Positions 41,506 through 50,323 of a stretch of DNA of 64,000 bases are shown here, one piece after another. The stretch is from an uncultured Mucilaginibacter sp. GTDB lineage: Bacteria; Bacteroidota; Bacteroidia; Sphingobacteriales; Sphingobacteriaceae. Position 1 is the first letter of the stretch; each line of letters opens with the position of its first letter. The translations under genes and the position numbers were made by a program. The DNA lies in assembly GCA_903864275.1 (NCBI GenBank), contig CAIPFE010000056.1:81448-145447 (forward strand), given 5' to 3'. Under the pieces are notes generated by a model that was not told the origin of the DNA, ran no database searches, and worked only from the letters and a program-made list of their open reading frames with translations.

Positions 41506-42624
41506 ATGCAGGGCCGTAAAATTTTATTACCGGTTTTAATGATATTGTTCACCGCGTCGGCAGCCTTTTGCCAGTCAGAAGGGCTTAAAACTGTGGTGAA
41601 CAATCTTGCTTTCTATAAGCAAAAAAAAGACCTCAAATATTTAGGGAATGCGAAGAAAATGGTCGACAGCATAGTCAAAGCTTCTCCCGACAGCCTTGAT
41701 CTTGAAAGAAACGTTTATAGGGCGGTTGTTTATTCAAGCATTTTGTATATTGACTCATTGAATAAACTAAATCAGTCGGCGACATTCTTTTCAGAAACTA
41801 CCCAATTGGTTGATAAGCTATCGGCAAACAGAAAAATTTATAAGTTCCGGGTAGATATTGATTACGCAAAAAACTGTTTGGCCAATGTTTATATACGCAA
41901 AGCTTTTGTTTATATAAATAATTCCGACTTCGGTAACGCTTTAACTTTATTTGAGTACGCACAAAAATATGCGCCTTCATTTATTCCATTAAACGCCTAT
42001 ATTGCCTTTTCAAATAATAAGCTTGGTAATTTACGTGCGGCTGCGAAATATTATACTGATTTAATTGGCGGCGATAGTACAAAGGCCGAATATGTTGAGG
42101 CGGCCTCGATTATTTACAAATCATTTGGCGACACGGTTACAGCGCTCGAAATAGTCAAAAAAGGGCGTAAGGTGTTACCAAACAATAAATCGTTATTGTT
42201 AGATGAGGCAAATATTTATAACAATAGAAAAGATTACCGGTCATTAGTAAATTTGTTACCCCCATTACTTGAAATTAATACAAATAACGCCGATATTGCA
42301 TTTGTAGCCGCAAATTGTTACGACCATTTGAACCAATATGATAAAGCGGAATCGCTTTATTTACACGCAATTGAGTTGAACAGTTCGGCCTACGACCCTA
42401 TATTTGACCTCGGTTTGTTATATTTTAAACAGAGTGAAATAAAGCGGGAGGGGAGTAATGTGCAAAACACGGCCCGGGCAGTGCAATGGCTCGAAAAAGC
42501 AAATGAGATAGCGCCTAATGACGTTAATTGCCTGCATGTACTACAAATTGTTTATGCGCAAAGTGGGAATATAGATCAGGCAAACAAGATCAATGATAAA
42601 TTAAAACAGTTAACCAATCAATAA
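41506..42624 (+). CDS. Exported TPR-repeat protein 1
   Basis: The 372-residue protein has a signal peptide (ILLPVLMILFTASAAFC) and several TPR-like helical pairs (for example YVEAASIIYKSFGDTVTALE, YDHLNQYDKAESLYLHAIEL). It lies 4 nt after gyrA and 6 nt before a second TPR gene, an order common in Bacteroidota. A link to DNA topology is not implied; the genes probably share a transcript only. Partner unknown. Confidence 0.8.
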   Translation: MQGRKILLPVLMILFTASAAFCQSEGLKTVVNNLAFYKQKKDLKYLGNAKKMVDSIVKASPDSLDLERNVYRAVVYSSILYIDSLNKLNQSATFFSETTQLVDKLSANRKIYKFRVDIDYAKNCLANVYIRKAFVYINNSDFGNALTLFEYAQKYAPSFIPLNAYIAFSNNKLGNLRAAAKYYTDLIGGDSTKAEYVEAASIIYKSFGDTVTALEIVKKGRKVLPNNKSLLLDEANIYNNRKDYRSLVNLLPPLLEINTNNADIAFVAANCYDHLNQYDKAESLYLHAIELNSSAYDPIFDLGLLYFKQSEIKREGSNVQNTARAVQWLEKANEIAPNDVNCLHVLQIVYAQSGNIDQANKINDKLKQLTNQ

Positions 42625-42630
42625 ATAATT

Positions 42631-43950
42631 ATGAAAATCAAACTTTTGATGATAGGCCTGTTAGGCTTGATTTCAGCAACAACCTTTGCACAAAAGGGGG
42701 AATTAAAAAATGCACAGGCATCGTATGAGAGTTACGTTGTAGCAAACTCGGCCAGCGGGAAATTATCATCGGCATTGGCTGGTAAGGCCACAGCGGCCAT
42801 TAATGATGCCAAAACTTCGATAGATAAAGCAGCAGCAAACGAAAAAACAGCCAATTTACCACAAACTTTTGCATTAAAAGGGGCTATATACGGTGCCCTG
42901 GCAGTTGCCGATAGCATACCTGCCACCTCGGCGCCATTGCTCGCTACTGCCGAGGACGCCATAAAAAAAGCTAAGGAACTTGATACCAAGGGGGAGAATA
43001 AAAAGTTAATAGACGATGCCAACCGTTATGTTGCTATCTATAGCTCAAACGCCGGGGTAAAGGAGTACCAGGCGTCTAAGTATGATTTGGCCTATAAATC
43101 ATTCGATACTTACCGCCAGATATACCCTGATGATACCACAGCAATTCTTTATACTGCGCTTGCAGCTTCAAATGCGGGCAATACAGATCCCAAGTTTTAT
43201 CCGCTGGCCATAACCAATTATAAAACGCTGTTAACCACCAAGTATGCCAATATGCCCAGGGTTTACATGGATATGTCTTCATTATACTTACTTAATAAAG
43301 ATAGTGTTGGGGCAGCAAAAATTATAGGCGAGGGTGTATCAAAGTATCCTACACATCCTGAATTGCGTAAATTGGAAATTGAAATTGCTTTACAAACCGG
43401 TAGGCTGAACGATGTATTGGATAAAATTCAATCGGCAATTGCTGCCGACCCCAAAAATAAAACACTTTTTTATTACGAGGGTTTAACTTATTCGGACAAG
43501 GGGGACCAAGCACATTCAAAATCATTAAAAACAAAGGATGCCGCCGCCAAAAATGCGCTGAACCAGGAGACGCTTGATGATTATTCGAAAGCATCTGACG
43601 CTTATAGAAAAGCCATTGATATTGATCCGGATTATTTTGATGCAAACTTGAATTTAGGCTTTTACATCATGAAGCCTGCAATTGATACGTATAACCTTGC
43701 AGTAACCATACCGGCAGATAAGCCCAAGGAATATGAAGCAGCAAGGTTGAAAGCTGATGCACAATTCGACAAAGCTTTACCGTATTTGCAAAAGGCGCTT
43801 GAGCTGAATCCAAAGTCGGCCGATGCGATCAGTAATTTAAGGAATTATTACCGGGGAAAATACGACCCGGCGCATGCCGCGGATAATAAGGCAAAAGCAG
43901 ATGATTTAAAAAAGCAATTGGATGCTTTACCGGCAACAACTAAGAAGTAA
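42631..43950 (+). CDS. Exported TPR-repeat protein 2
   Basis: The 439-residue protein has a signal peptide (MKIKLLMIGLLGLISATTFA) and TPR units through its length (for example KYDLAYKSFDTYRQIYPDDT, YSKASDAYRKAIDIDPDYFD, ALPYLQKALELNPKSADA). TPRs mediate protein-protein contact in the periplasm here. It is paralogous in layout to the previous gene and co-transcribed with it. Confidence 0.85.
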   Translation: MKIKLLMIGLLGLISATTFAQKGELKNAQASYESYVVANSASGKLSSALAGKATAAINDAKTSIDKAAANEKTANLPQTFALKGAIYGALAVADSIPATSAPLLATAEDAIKKAKELDTKGENKKLIDDANRYVAIYSSNAGVKEYQASKYDLAYKSFDTYRQIYPDDTTAILYTALAASNAGNTDPKFYPLAITNYKTLLTTKYANMPRVYMDMSSLYLLNKDSVGAAKIIGEGVSKYPTHPELRKLEIEIALQTGRLNDVLDKIQSAIAADPKNKTLFYYEGLTYSDKGDQAHSKSLKTKDAAAKNALNQETLDDYSKASDAYRKAIDIDPDYFDANLNLGFYIMKPAIDTYNLAVTIPADKPKEYEAARLKADAQFDKALPYLQKALELNPKSADAISNLRNYYRGKYDPAHAADNKAKADDLKKQLDALPATTKK

Positions 43951-43955
43951 AATAG

Positions 43956-43982
43956 AAGGGGGCTTTGAACAAGTCCCCTTTA
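43956..43982 (+). terminator. Likely terminator of the gyrA-TPR unit
   Basis: The hairpin aagggg / cccctt encloses a 13-nt loop 5 nt after the stop, followed by only two or three Ts, so termination may be inefficient. Confidence 0.45.
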
Positions 43983-44009
43983 ATGGAAAATGCTACTTAA
44001 CATAATATT

Positions 44010-44033
44010 AATTATGAGATTAATATCATAATT
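44010..44033. promoter_or_regulatory. 24-bp AT-rich palindrome ahead of the SDR gene
   Basis: aattatgagattaatatcataatt is symmetric at 22 of 24 positions, with a second overlapping palindrome at cataatattaattatg (44001-44016). It lies about 120 nt upstream of the ATG and looks like a dimeric repressor site. The half-sites ttatga/tcataa also occur at 34103-34119 with different spacing. Confidence 0.4.
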
Positions 44034-44151
44034 CATTTAGCGGTCTAATGTCAGCACCGTTACATCTTTTTCATTATGACATCCGAATACACAAATCATC
44101 CTTAAACTTGTTGTTTACCTAAAAAAGAATTTTTTTAATTGAATTATCGCC

Positions 44152-44946
44152 ATGGATCTAAAAATAAAAAACAAAATAGCATTGGTTACCGGTTCAACAG
44201 CCGGCATTGGTTTCGCGATAGCAAAAGCATTGGCAAATGAAGGCGCTTCGGTAATTGTTAATGGCCGCACTGATCATAGGGTCAACTCGGCAGTTGAGCA
44301 ATTGAAAAAAGAAACGGGCAATAAAAATATTAAAGGGATTGCTGCTGACTTTGCACATAAAAAGCAAATAGATCATTTGATTGAGCAATTACCGGAAGTA
44401 GATATCCTGGTGAATAATGTCGGTATTTTCGAACCAAAACAATTTAATGCCATAACCGACGAAGACTGGTTTAAATTTTATGAGGTAAATGTGCTGAGCG
44501 GTATCAGGCTTTCAAGGGCCTATTTTGATAAAATGATAGCAAAAAACTGGGGCCGCATCATATTTATTTCAAGCGAATCAGCACTTCAGATACCCGAAGA
44601 AATGATCCACTACGGGATGACCAAAACCGCCCAGATAGCTGTCGCACGCGGCCTTGCTGAGCTTACAAAAGGCACGAATGTAACCGTGAATACGATATTG
44701 CCGGGCCCGACATTTTCCGAAGGCGCAGGCAGTTTTGTAAAAGATATGGCAAAGGAGAAAGGCATAACTATAGAGGCAATGGAAAAAGAGTTTTTTAAAA
44801 CCGCCAGGCCCACCTCCATCCTGCAGCGTTTTACGCAACCTGATGAAATTGCCAGTATGGTGGCTTACGTTGCCAGTGAACTTTCTTCTGCAACCAATGG
44901 CGCCGCCCTCCGGGCTGACGGCGGTGTAGTAAAAAGCGCATTTTAG
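44152..44946 (+). CDS. Short-chain dehydrogenase, 3-oxoacyl-ACP reductase-like
   Basis: The 264-residue SDR has TGSTAGIG (about 13-20), NNVG, the Ser of FISSESALQIPEEM and YGMTK. The C-terminal half (NTILPGPTFSEGAGSFVKDM) is longer than in FabG. Substrate unknown. It is monocistronic, behind an AT-rich palindrome, and its stop is followed by a long repeat block. Confidence 0.85.
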   Translation: MDLKIKNKIALVTGSTAGIGFAIAKALANEGASVIVNGRTDHRVNSAVEQLKKETGNKNIKGIAADFAHKKQIDHLIEQLPEVDILVNNVGIFEPKQFNAITDEDWFKFYEVNVLSGIRLSRAYFDKMIAKNWGRIIFISSESALQIPEEMIHYGMTKTAQIAVARGLAELTKGTNVTVNTILPGPTFSEGAGSFVKDMAKEKGITIEAMEKEFFKTARPTSILQRFTQPDEIASMVAYVASELSSATNGAALRADGGVVKSAF

Positions 44947-45090
44947 GTTAAAGTGTTGTTGCGAAAGGTTGAAAGTGTTGTAAGAAGTTGTAAGTGTTGT
45001 AAAAGTTGTGATAACTGGTAACGCTGACATTTTCAACACCTGCAACCATTACAACCTTTTCAACCAACTATAACCCTTACAACTTAACCA
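44947..45090. repeat. Word-repeat hairpin (gtgttgtaagaagttgtaag words)
   Basis: The left arm 44947-45018 carries tandem gttgtaag/gtgttgt units, and the right arm 45041-45090 has caacacctgcaaccattaca and similar words, its complement. It separates convergent genes. The same words form the right block at 33907-33951. Confidence 0.9.
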
Positions 45091-45104
45091 CCTCCCTCAA
45101 CCAA

Positions 45105-45287
45105 TTAATGATGCGTGGTATCCTTTTTCACCGTGTCCATGTACGTTGTATCACCCGAGGCAGGCACCGCCTCCACTTTGGTGGTATCTTTGGCGGTGGA
45201 GTCGCTTGCGTCTTTTTGCGAGCTACAGCCGGTAGCTATTGACGCTACTATAGCCGCCATTATGAAACATAAAATGAGCTTTCTCAT
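45105..45287 (-). CDS. Small lipoprotein, Asp/Thr/Lys-rich
   Basis: The 60-residue protein has a lipoprotein signal ending IATGCSSQKD (lipidated Cys21) and a low-complexity tail rich in Asp, Thr and Lys (SDSTAKDTTKVEAVPASGDT), ending TTHH. No domain is visible. Such short lipoproteins are common in Bacteroidota; the role is unknown. Confidence 0.65.
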   Translation of the reverse strand: MRKLILCFIMAAIVASIATGCSSQKDASDSTAKDTTKVEAVPASGDTTYMDTVKKDTTHH

Positions 45288-45348
45288 AGGTGTTTTAAGT
45301 TAAAATTTAATTTTTATCAGCTTTATGTAATAACATTAGGTCACCCCC

Positions 45349-45363
45349 ATTGTTTGAAACAAT
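45349..45363. promoter_or_regulatory. Perfect 15-bp palindrome between divergent genes
   Basis: attgttt-g-aaacaat lies between the minus-strand lipoprotein and the plus-strand DUF4442 gene, 43 nt before the latter. A TTTGAAACAAT core also occurs in the peroxiredoxin upstream region (34799-34810). Confidence 0.4.
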
Positions 45364-45405
45364 TGGCCTTCACTTTTACGCGAAATTTTCTGATATTTAG
45401 CCTAT

Positions 45406-45897
45406 ATGTTTGTATCCGAAGGCGTACTGAAATGGGCTATCAGCTTCTACCCTCCCCTGTTCTTTCAGCGTATCCGGGTGGTAAGGTTTGACAAAGGTTA
45501 TCGTGGCGTTGAAGTAAAAATTACCAGGAGTATTTTTAATAAGAACTTTAATGGGGCGATTTTCGGGGGCACGATTTTTGCCGCCGCCGATCCTTTTTAC
45601 CCCTTATTATTTCACCAAATATTAATTCACAAAGGCTATAAGCTGAGGACCTGGTCGCAATCGCTTTCTATTCATTTTCTCAATCCGGCTAAAACAAATT
45701 TGCATTTTAAAATCAATATCAGTGACGCAGATTTAGCCGATTGTGAGGAGGTTTTAAACACTATGGGCAAATACCAAAAGGCATTCCCTATAGATATTTA
45801 TGATAAAAATGGGACTTTGTGTGCGTCCGTATCATGCTTGGTTTATCTGCGGAATTTAAATTACGCAAAGGCTGAGGATCAAAAGTTAATTATATAA
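45406..45897 (+). CDS. DUF4442 hotdog-fold thioesterase-like protein
   Basis: The 163-residue protein opens with MFVSEGVLKWAISFYPPLFF and carries GVEVKITRSIFNKNFNGAIFGGTIFAAADPFY, the DUF4442 signature, in which a helix lies against a hotdog sheet. Family members resemble acyl-CoA thioesterases; no activity is established here. It starts a three-gene unit with the GNAT and AlbA_2 genes. Confidence 0.8.
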   Translation: MFVSEGVLKWAISFYPPLFFQRIRVVRFDKGYRGVEVKITRSIFNKNFNGAIFGGTIFAAADPFYPLLFHQILIHKGYKLRTWSQSLSIHFLNPAKTNLHFKINISDADLADCEEVLNTMGKYQKAFPIDIYDKNGTLCASVSCLVYLRNLNYAKAEDQKLII

Positions 45898-45928
45898 TTT
45901 AACAAGGCCCTATTCAAACATAAAACAA

Positions 45929-46399
45929 ATGAAGGTGATTATGAATGATGATGCTTTCCTGAAAAAGGGGTTCTATATCTCGACAGACCGTAATTTGCTT
46001 GATTTTGAAATGATCCATCATTATCTAAGTGAAGATTCGTATTGGGCAAAGGGCATTCCTGCAGAAAGGCTAAAAAAAGCCATCGAAAATTCATTTTGTT
46101 TTGGGGTTTACAAACAAAATACCCAGGTTGGGTTGGCGCGCGTAGTAACCGATAAGGCGACTTTTGCTTATATTTGTGATGTGTTTATCCTGCCGGATTA
46201 CCGGGGCCTGGGATTATCAAAATGGCTGATGCAGACCATTGTTGAACATCCCGAACTGCAGGGCTTACGCCGCTGGTCGCTGGCCACGGCTGACGCGCAC
46301 GGTTTATACAGCCTGTTTGGATTTACAAAAATAAGCCGTCCCGAAAGGTGGATGGAGAGATTTAAGCCTTACCAACCGCTTAAAAAAGAGGAAGAATAG
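45929..46399 (+). CDS. GNAT-family N-acetyltransferase
   Basis: The 156-residue protein has the GNAT core: strand FAYICDVFILPDYRGLGLSKWLMQTIV contains motif A (RGLGLS) for acetyl-CoA pyrophosphate. The C-terminal TADAHGLYSLFGFTKISRPERWM fits small N-acetyltransferases such as the YhbS/ArgA-like groups. The acceptor is unknown. It lies 31 nt after DUF4442 and 2 nt before the AlbA_2 gene. Confidence 0.85.
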   Translation: MKVIMNDDAFLKKGFYISTDRNLLDFEMIHHYLSEDSYWAKGIPAERLKKAIENSFCFGVYKQNTQVGLARVVTDKATFAYICDVFILPDYRGLGLSKWLMQTIVEHPELQGLRRWSLATADAHGLYSLFGFTKISRPERWMERFKPYQPLKKEEE

Positions 46400-46401
46400 C
46401 T

Positions 46402-47025
46402 ATGAACGTGAAAAAGCTGATTTTTGAGGGCGAAGGGGTAACACTTGACTTTAAAAAAACTATTACGAGCTGCGAAAAGATCGCCCGGACAATGGTTGCA
46501 TTCGCCAATAACAAGGGCGGTCGATTGTTGATCGGTGTGGCGGATGATGGCACCATAAATGGCGTGAAGTCAGAGGATGAGGAGCGGTATATGATCACCA
46601 AAGCGGCTCAATTGTATGCTAAACCACCGCTTGAGCCAACCTTTGAAGAAGTTTACGTAGACGATAAAATGGTGCTGGTTGTTGATACGCCGGAAAGCCT
46701 GTCAAAACCGCATTTTGCCCTTGCTGACGATGGGAAATGGTGGGTGTATGTAAGAGTTAAGGACAAAAGCGTACTTGCGAGTAAAATTGTGGTCGATGTG
46801 CTAAAACGTTCCAACGGCACCGAGGGGGTTTTGATTGAGTATTCATCAAAAGAAAAGGCCCTGCTTGAATATTTGGATAAAACAACCCGGATAACCATTA
46901 CCGAATGCTGCGAACTGCTGAAAATAGGCCGCAGACGGGCGCAGCGATTATTAGTCGACCTGATACTGTCAGGTATTATCCGCATTAATACCACCGAAAA
47001 AGAAGAGTTTTATACGGCGTTGTGA
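46402..47025 (+). CDS. AlbA_2/Schlafen-type DNA-binding protein with winged helix
   Basis: The 207-residue protein has the AlbA_2 domain (about 5-120): FEGEGVTLDFKK, IARTMVAFANNKGGRLLIGVADDGTINGV. A C-terminal helix-turn-helix (about 155-205; ITITECCELLKIGRRRAQRLLVDLI) follows. Such proteins are usually regulators or nucleic-acid binding factors. The ATPase domain of larger relatives is missing. Its TGA stop is the first three bases of a repeat hairpin. Confidence 0.85.
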   Translation: MNVKKLIFEGEGVTLDFKKTITSCEKIARTMVAFANNKGGRLLIGVADDGTINGVKSEDEERYMITKAAQLYAKPPLEPTFEEVYVDDKMVLVVDTPESLSKPHFALADDGKWWVYVRVKDKSVLASKIVVDVLKRSNGTEGVLIEYSSKEKALLEYLDKTTRITITECCELLKIGRRRAQRLLVDLILSGIIRINTTEKEEFYTAL

Positions 47026-47148
47026 GATTTGAGATGTGAAGGGCAATAGCCCAAACTCGTTAATGAATACTTTTATATCTTTTGGCCCGCGCATCTGATT
47101 CTATCTCATGTCTCAAATCTCACATCTAAAAATTCTATCTAACATCTA
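47023..47148. repeat. Word-repeat hairpin (tgagatttgagatgtgaag words)
   Basis: The left arm 47023-47041 starts on the AlbA_2 stop codon. The right arm 47104-47148 (catgtctcaaatctcacatc and on, with atctaaa copies) runs to 3 nt before the MATE ATG. gggc-aata-gccc (47041-47052) gives a small inner hairpin. Same words as 8672-8750. Confidence 0.88.
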
Positions 47149-47150
47149 AA

Positions 47151-48530
47151 ATGAACTCGCTCTATCACAAATACAAACACCATTACCGCGCCAACCTTAA
47201 CCTGGCTATTCCGGTAGTGATTTCTCAATTGGGGCATACGCTGGTTCAAACTTTTGATACTATTATTGTTGGCCACTTTGCAGGCACGGTTTCTTTGGCC
47301 GCCGTTTCGCTTGCAAATAGTATTTTTATGGTCATGCTGGTGATCGGTCTCGGCGTTTCATACGGCATAACGCCTTTAATAGCCCAACATAACGGGCGCG
47401 GCAGTTTTTCGGAATGTGGCAAATTGCTTTCAAATAGTTTATTTATAAACGTTATAACTGGGGTTTTCCTTTTTGCAATAACTTTTTTAGGGTCGGTGTT
47501 TTTATTGGATCATCTTCATCAAACTCCGGGCGTTGTAAGGCAGGCGAAACCCTTTTTATTTCTGTTAGGCTTGTCACTTATCCCGATGCTTATATTCAAC
47601 ACCTTTAAACAGTTTGCCGAAGGCCTTGGGTTCACGAGGCAGGCTATGTATATCTCCATTTGGGGCAATGTGTTTAACGCCATCCTGGGTATTATCCTTG
47701 TAAAGGGCTTGTTTGGTGTAAGCCCGATGGGTGTAAAGGGTGTAGGTTACAGCACCCTAACCGACCGTTGTGTAATGGCCATGGTTATGGGTTTGTACGT
47801 TTTCAGGTCGAAGATTTTTAAGAAATATTTAAAAGATTTTGTTTTAACAAATATCGATCGCCTGCGCTGTATGCAGCTTTTGCGCATTGGCGGCCCCGTT
47901 GCTTTGCAATATACTTTTGAGATCAGCGCCTTTAGCGCCGCAGCAATTATCATCGGAACTATTGGGTACCATGAACAGGCCGCTCACCAGGTAGCCATCA
48001 ACCTGGCCTCAATGACCTATATGATGGCGAGCGGATTATCTGCAGCGGCAGCAATAAAAGCAGGAAATTTCTTCGGCAACGGGGACCACCGGGAATTAAG
48101 GCATTCGGCAATATCCAGCTATCACATTGTATTGGTATTTATGACTATCACAGCGGTATTTCTCACGGCTTTGAATCACGTACTTCCATGGATATATACT
48201 TCAGATAACGCTGTAATAGTTATTGCAGCACAATTACTTATTATAGCGGCATTATTCCAGCTATTCGACGGTACCCAAGTCGTCGGCCTGGGTATCTTGC
48301 GGGGAATGGGCGACGTTAACATTCCTACCATAATTACGTTTTTGGCCTATTGGGTAGTCGGGCTACCGGTCGGTTATATCTTAGGATTGCAAATGCATTT
48401 GGGGGTTAAAGGTGTTTGGTACGGTTTGGTGCTGGGATTGGCAACATCCTCAATATTGTTGTTTTTCCGTTTCCAGTTTATCAGTAAAAAGCATCGGGAT
48501 AAAACGATTCTAATATTGGCGAAAGATTAG
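47151..48530 (+). CDS. MATE-family efflux transporter
   Basis: The 459-residue protein has two six-helix bundles, as in MATE Na+/H+ antiporters that export cationic drugs or organic molecules. The N-half opens NLNLAIPVVISQLGHTLVQTFDTIIVGHFAG and the C-half has LLRIGGPVALQYTFEISAFS, the typical repeat of the two halves. It overlaps the 3' end of the convergent deacetylase gene by 4 bp. The right arm of a repeat hairpin directly precedes its start, leaving no room for a normal leader. Confidence 0.92.
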   Translation: MNSLYHKYKHHYRANLNLAIPVVISQLGHTLVQTFDTIIVGHFAGTVSLAAVSLANSIFMVMLVIGLGVSYGITPLIAQHNGRGSFSECGKLLSNSLFINVITGVFLFAITFLGSVFLLDHLHQTPGVVRQAKPFLFLLGLSLIPMLIFNTFKQFAEGLGFTRQAMYISIWGNVFNAILGIILVKGLFGVSPMGVKGVGYSTLTDRCVMAMVMGLYVFRSKIFKKYLKDFVLTNIDRLRCMQLLRIGGPVALQYTFEISAFSAAAIIIGTIGYHEQAAHQVAINLASMTYMMASGLSAAAAIKAGNFFGNGDHRELRHSAISSYHIVLVFMTITAVFLTALNHVLPWIYTSDNAVIVIAAQLLIIAALFQLFDGTQVVGLGILRGMGDVNIPTIITFLAYWVVGLPVGYILGLQMHLGVKGVWYGLVLGLATSSILLFFRFQFISKKHRDKTILILAKD

Positions 48531-49429
48531 AAATACAATTCATTAGCTACCCTGTAAGTATTGCAGTGCGCCTCCACTATGTCCCTGATATCGGGCGAGT
48601 AACCCCCTCCCATGCTTACCTGCAAGGGGATTTTATTGTCGATGCACTGCTCAAACACAAACCGGTCGCGGGTTTTACAACCGGCTTTACTTAAAGCCAT
48701 TTTACCCAGCTTATCCGACGCCAAAACGTCCACCCCGGCTAAATAAAATATAAAATCCGGCATTTGCTGGCTGATCAATCCGGGCAAAGTGCTTTTCAAT
48801 AATTGCAAATATTCCTTATCCCCTATCCCATCCGGCAATGCTATATCCATATCTGAATTCTCTTTCCGGAACGGGAAATTATTGGCCCCGTGCATCGAGA
48901 ATGTAAACACATTTTGGTTGTTTTCAAATATTTGCGCGGTGCCGTTGCCCTGGTGTACATCTAAATCAATGATTAAGATAGATCTGATTAATCCTTTATT
49001 TAACAAATAGTTAGCAGCTATAGCCTGGTCGTTTAGCAAACAAAAACCTTCGCCCCAGTTTGTGCCGGCATGGTGCGTACCTCCGGCGGCATTGAAGGCT
49101 ATTCCATATTCCAATGCGTAGAGGCAGCCGTCGATTGTTCCTTTGGCAATGCGTTTTTCGCGTTCTATTAGTGTGGCCGATAACGGGAAACCTGTACGGC
49201 GCTGCTCTTTTGGCGTCAGGGTCAAATCGCGCAATTGTTCCCAATAGCTCTTTTCATGCGTCCATAAAATGATCTGCTCGGATAAATCGCCGGGAGAGAA
49301 TAAATTTTCCGGAGTGATCATTCCTTCATGCAGTAATTGCGCAGGGATCAATTCGTATTTCAGCATCGGGAAACGATGGCCGGCGGGCACCGAGTGTATG
49401 TATATGGGATCGTAAGCTATTTTGAGCAT
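48527..49429 (-). CDS. Histone deacetylase-family protein (AcuC-like)
   Basis: The 300-residue zinc-dependent hydrolase has the catalytic His pair in GGTHHAGTNWG (His119/His120). Zinc ligands are Asp157 and His159 in IIDLDVHQGNG and an Asp in AGVDVLASDKLG, and the transition-state Tyr is in GGGYSPDI. Bacterial relatives deacetylate acetyl-CoA synthetase or acetylpolyamines. Its 3' end overlaps the convergent MATE gene by 4 bp. A truncated copy of its first 49 codons lies at 50951-51127. Confidence 0.92.
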   Translation of the reverse strand: MLKIAYDPIYIHSVPAGHRFPMLKYELIPAQLLHEGMITPENLFSPGDLSEQIILWTHEKSYWEQLRDLTLTPKEQRRTGFPLSATLIEREKRIAKGTIDGCLYALEYGIAFNAAGGTHHAGTNWGEGFCLLNDQAIAANYLLNKGLIRSILIIDLDVHQGNGTAQIFENNQNVFTFSMHGANNFPFRKENSDMDIALPDGIGDKEYLQLLKSTLPGLISQQMPDFIFYLAGVDVLASDKLGKMALSKAGCKTRDRFVFEQCIDNKIPLQVSMGGGYSPDIRDIVEAHCNTYRVANELYF

Positions 49430-49461
49430 TGTATATAAGAAAGTCCAGCTTAGTAATTAAC

Positions 49462-50274
49462 TTATTCAACCGATTTCAGACCTTTAGCAATTTCTAATTT
49501 AATAATTTCAAGTGTTTCATCGAATGCCCCTAATATCCTAAGCCTTTTAGGATGTGACGTTTTATAAGAATGGAAAGGTAATTTGGAGTGCTCAACCCTC
49601 GATACCATATCATTTATTCGCGTTAATATTCTTCCTGGAAACAAGTAAACAAGAAGCTCATCAAATAAACTCCCAGTAAAAAAAACTATGACGTTTGGTT
49701 CTAATATTTCAATTTCCTTTAGAAGTATGGGGTAATTGATAGATGCATTTGTTATATCCAAATTAGCAGGAACAAAAGTCTTTAATTCTTTATCATAATT
49801 GATAGATGATGCTTTCGTTACCTCCCACTCAGGCGTTTTCCCATTTTCATCAACCTTAATACAATTATTCCAAATGAAGCTTTTATTTGAGCTATTAAAT
49901 TCATTGTTCAAAATATGACAGAATTGCCAAAAAGGTGATCTTTGATTCGTCTTTGAAAGTTCAATTTCATAGTTAAGTAATAATTTTTCAATATCATTTT
50001 TATTAGACTTTTCATTTAAAAAAGGTATTTCTTTATTTAAAATCCAGTAATGCGTTTCCTTGCCGACAAACATTAGCCTGATGGTAGAATCATAATATTC
50101 TTTGAAAGGACTAATTAGTAGAGGATGAGATATATTTCGATTAAAGGCATTTAAATTTTTTATCGAATTTATGAGATTAGGATAATAGTGGACATATAAG
50201 TCAAACAATTTTTGAGAAGTCAGATCGTCATTTTCAACTTTCCTTGAGATTTTATTTGTTTTCGAATTAATCAC
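49462..50274 (-). CDS. Unknown protein, uracil-DNA-glycosylase-like fold suspected
   Basis: The 270-residue protein has no assigned family. Two places hint at a UDG superfamily fold: RLMFVGKETHYW, in the position of motif A, and SYKTSHPKRLRILGAFDE, which has the TSHP of motif B; IEILEPNVIVFFTGSLFDEL is the strand/helix between. Classic catalytic residues are not identifiable. Base composition is much more AT-rich than the neighbours. It lies in an islet between an intact and a truncated deacetylase gene. Function not determined. Confidence 0.5.
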   Translation of the reverse strand: MINSKTNKISRKVENDDLTSQKLFDLYVHYYPNLINSIKNLNAFNRNISHPLLISPFKEYYDSTIRLMFVGKETHYWILNKEIPFLNEKSNKNDIEKLLLNYEIELSKTNQRSPFWQFCHILNNEFNSSNKSFIWNNCIKVDENGKTPEWEVTKASSINYDKELKTFVPANLDITNASINYPILLKEIEILEPNVIVFFTGSLFDELLVYLFPGRILTRINDMVSRVEHSKLPFHSYKTSHPKRLRILGAFDETLEIIKLEIAKGLKSVE

Positions 50275-50323
50275 AAAATCATTTGTTTAGGTATTCTTTA
50301 TCTGATTTGGTTCAATTTTTTCT

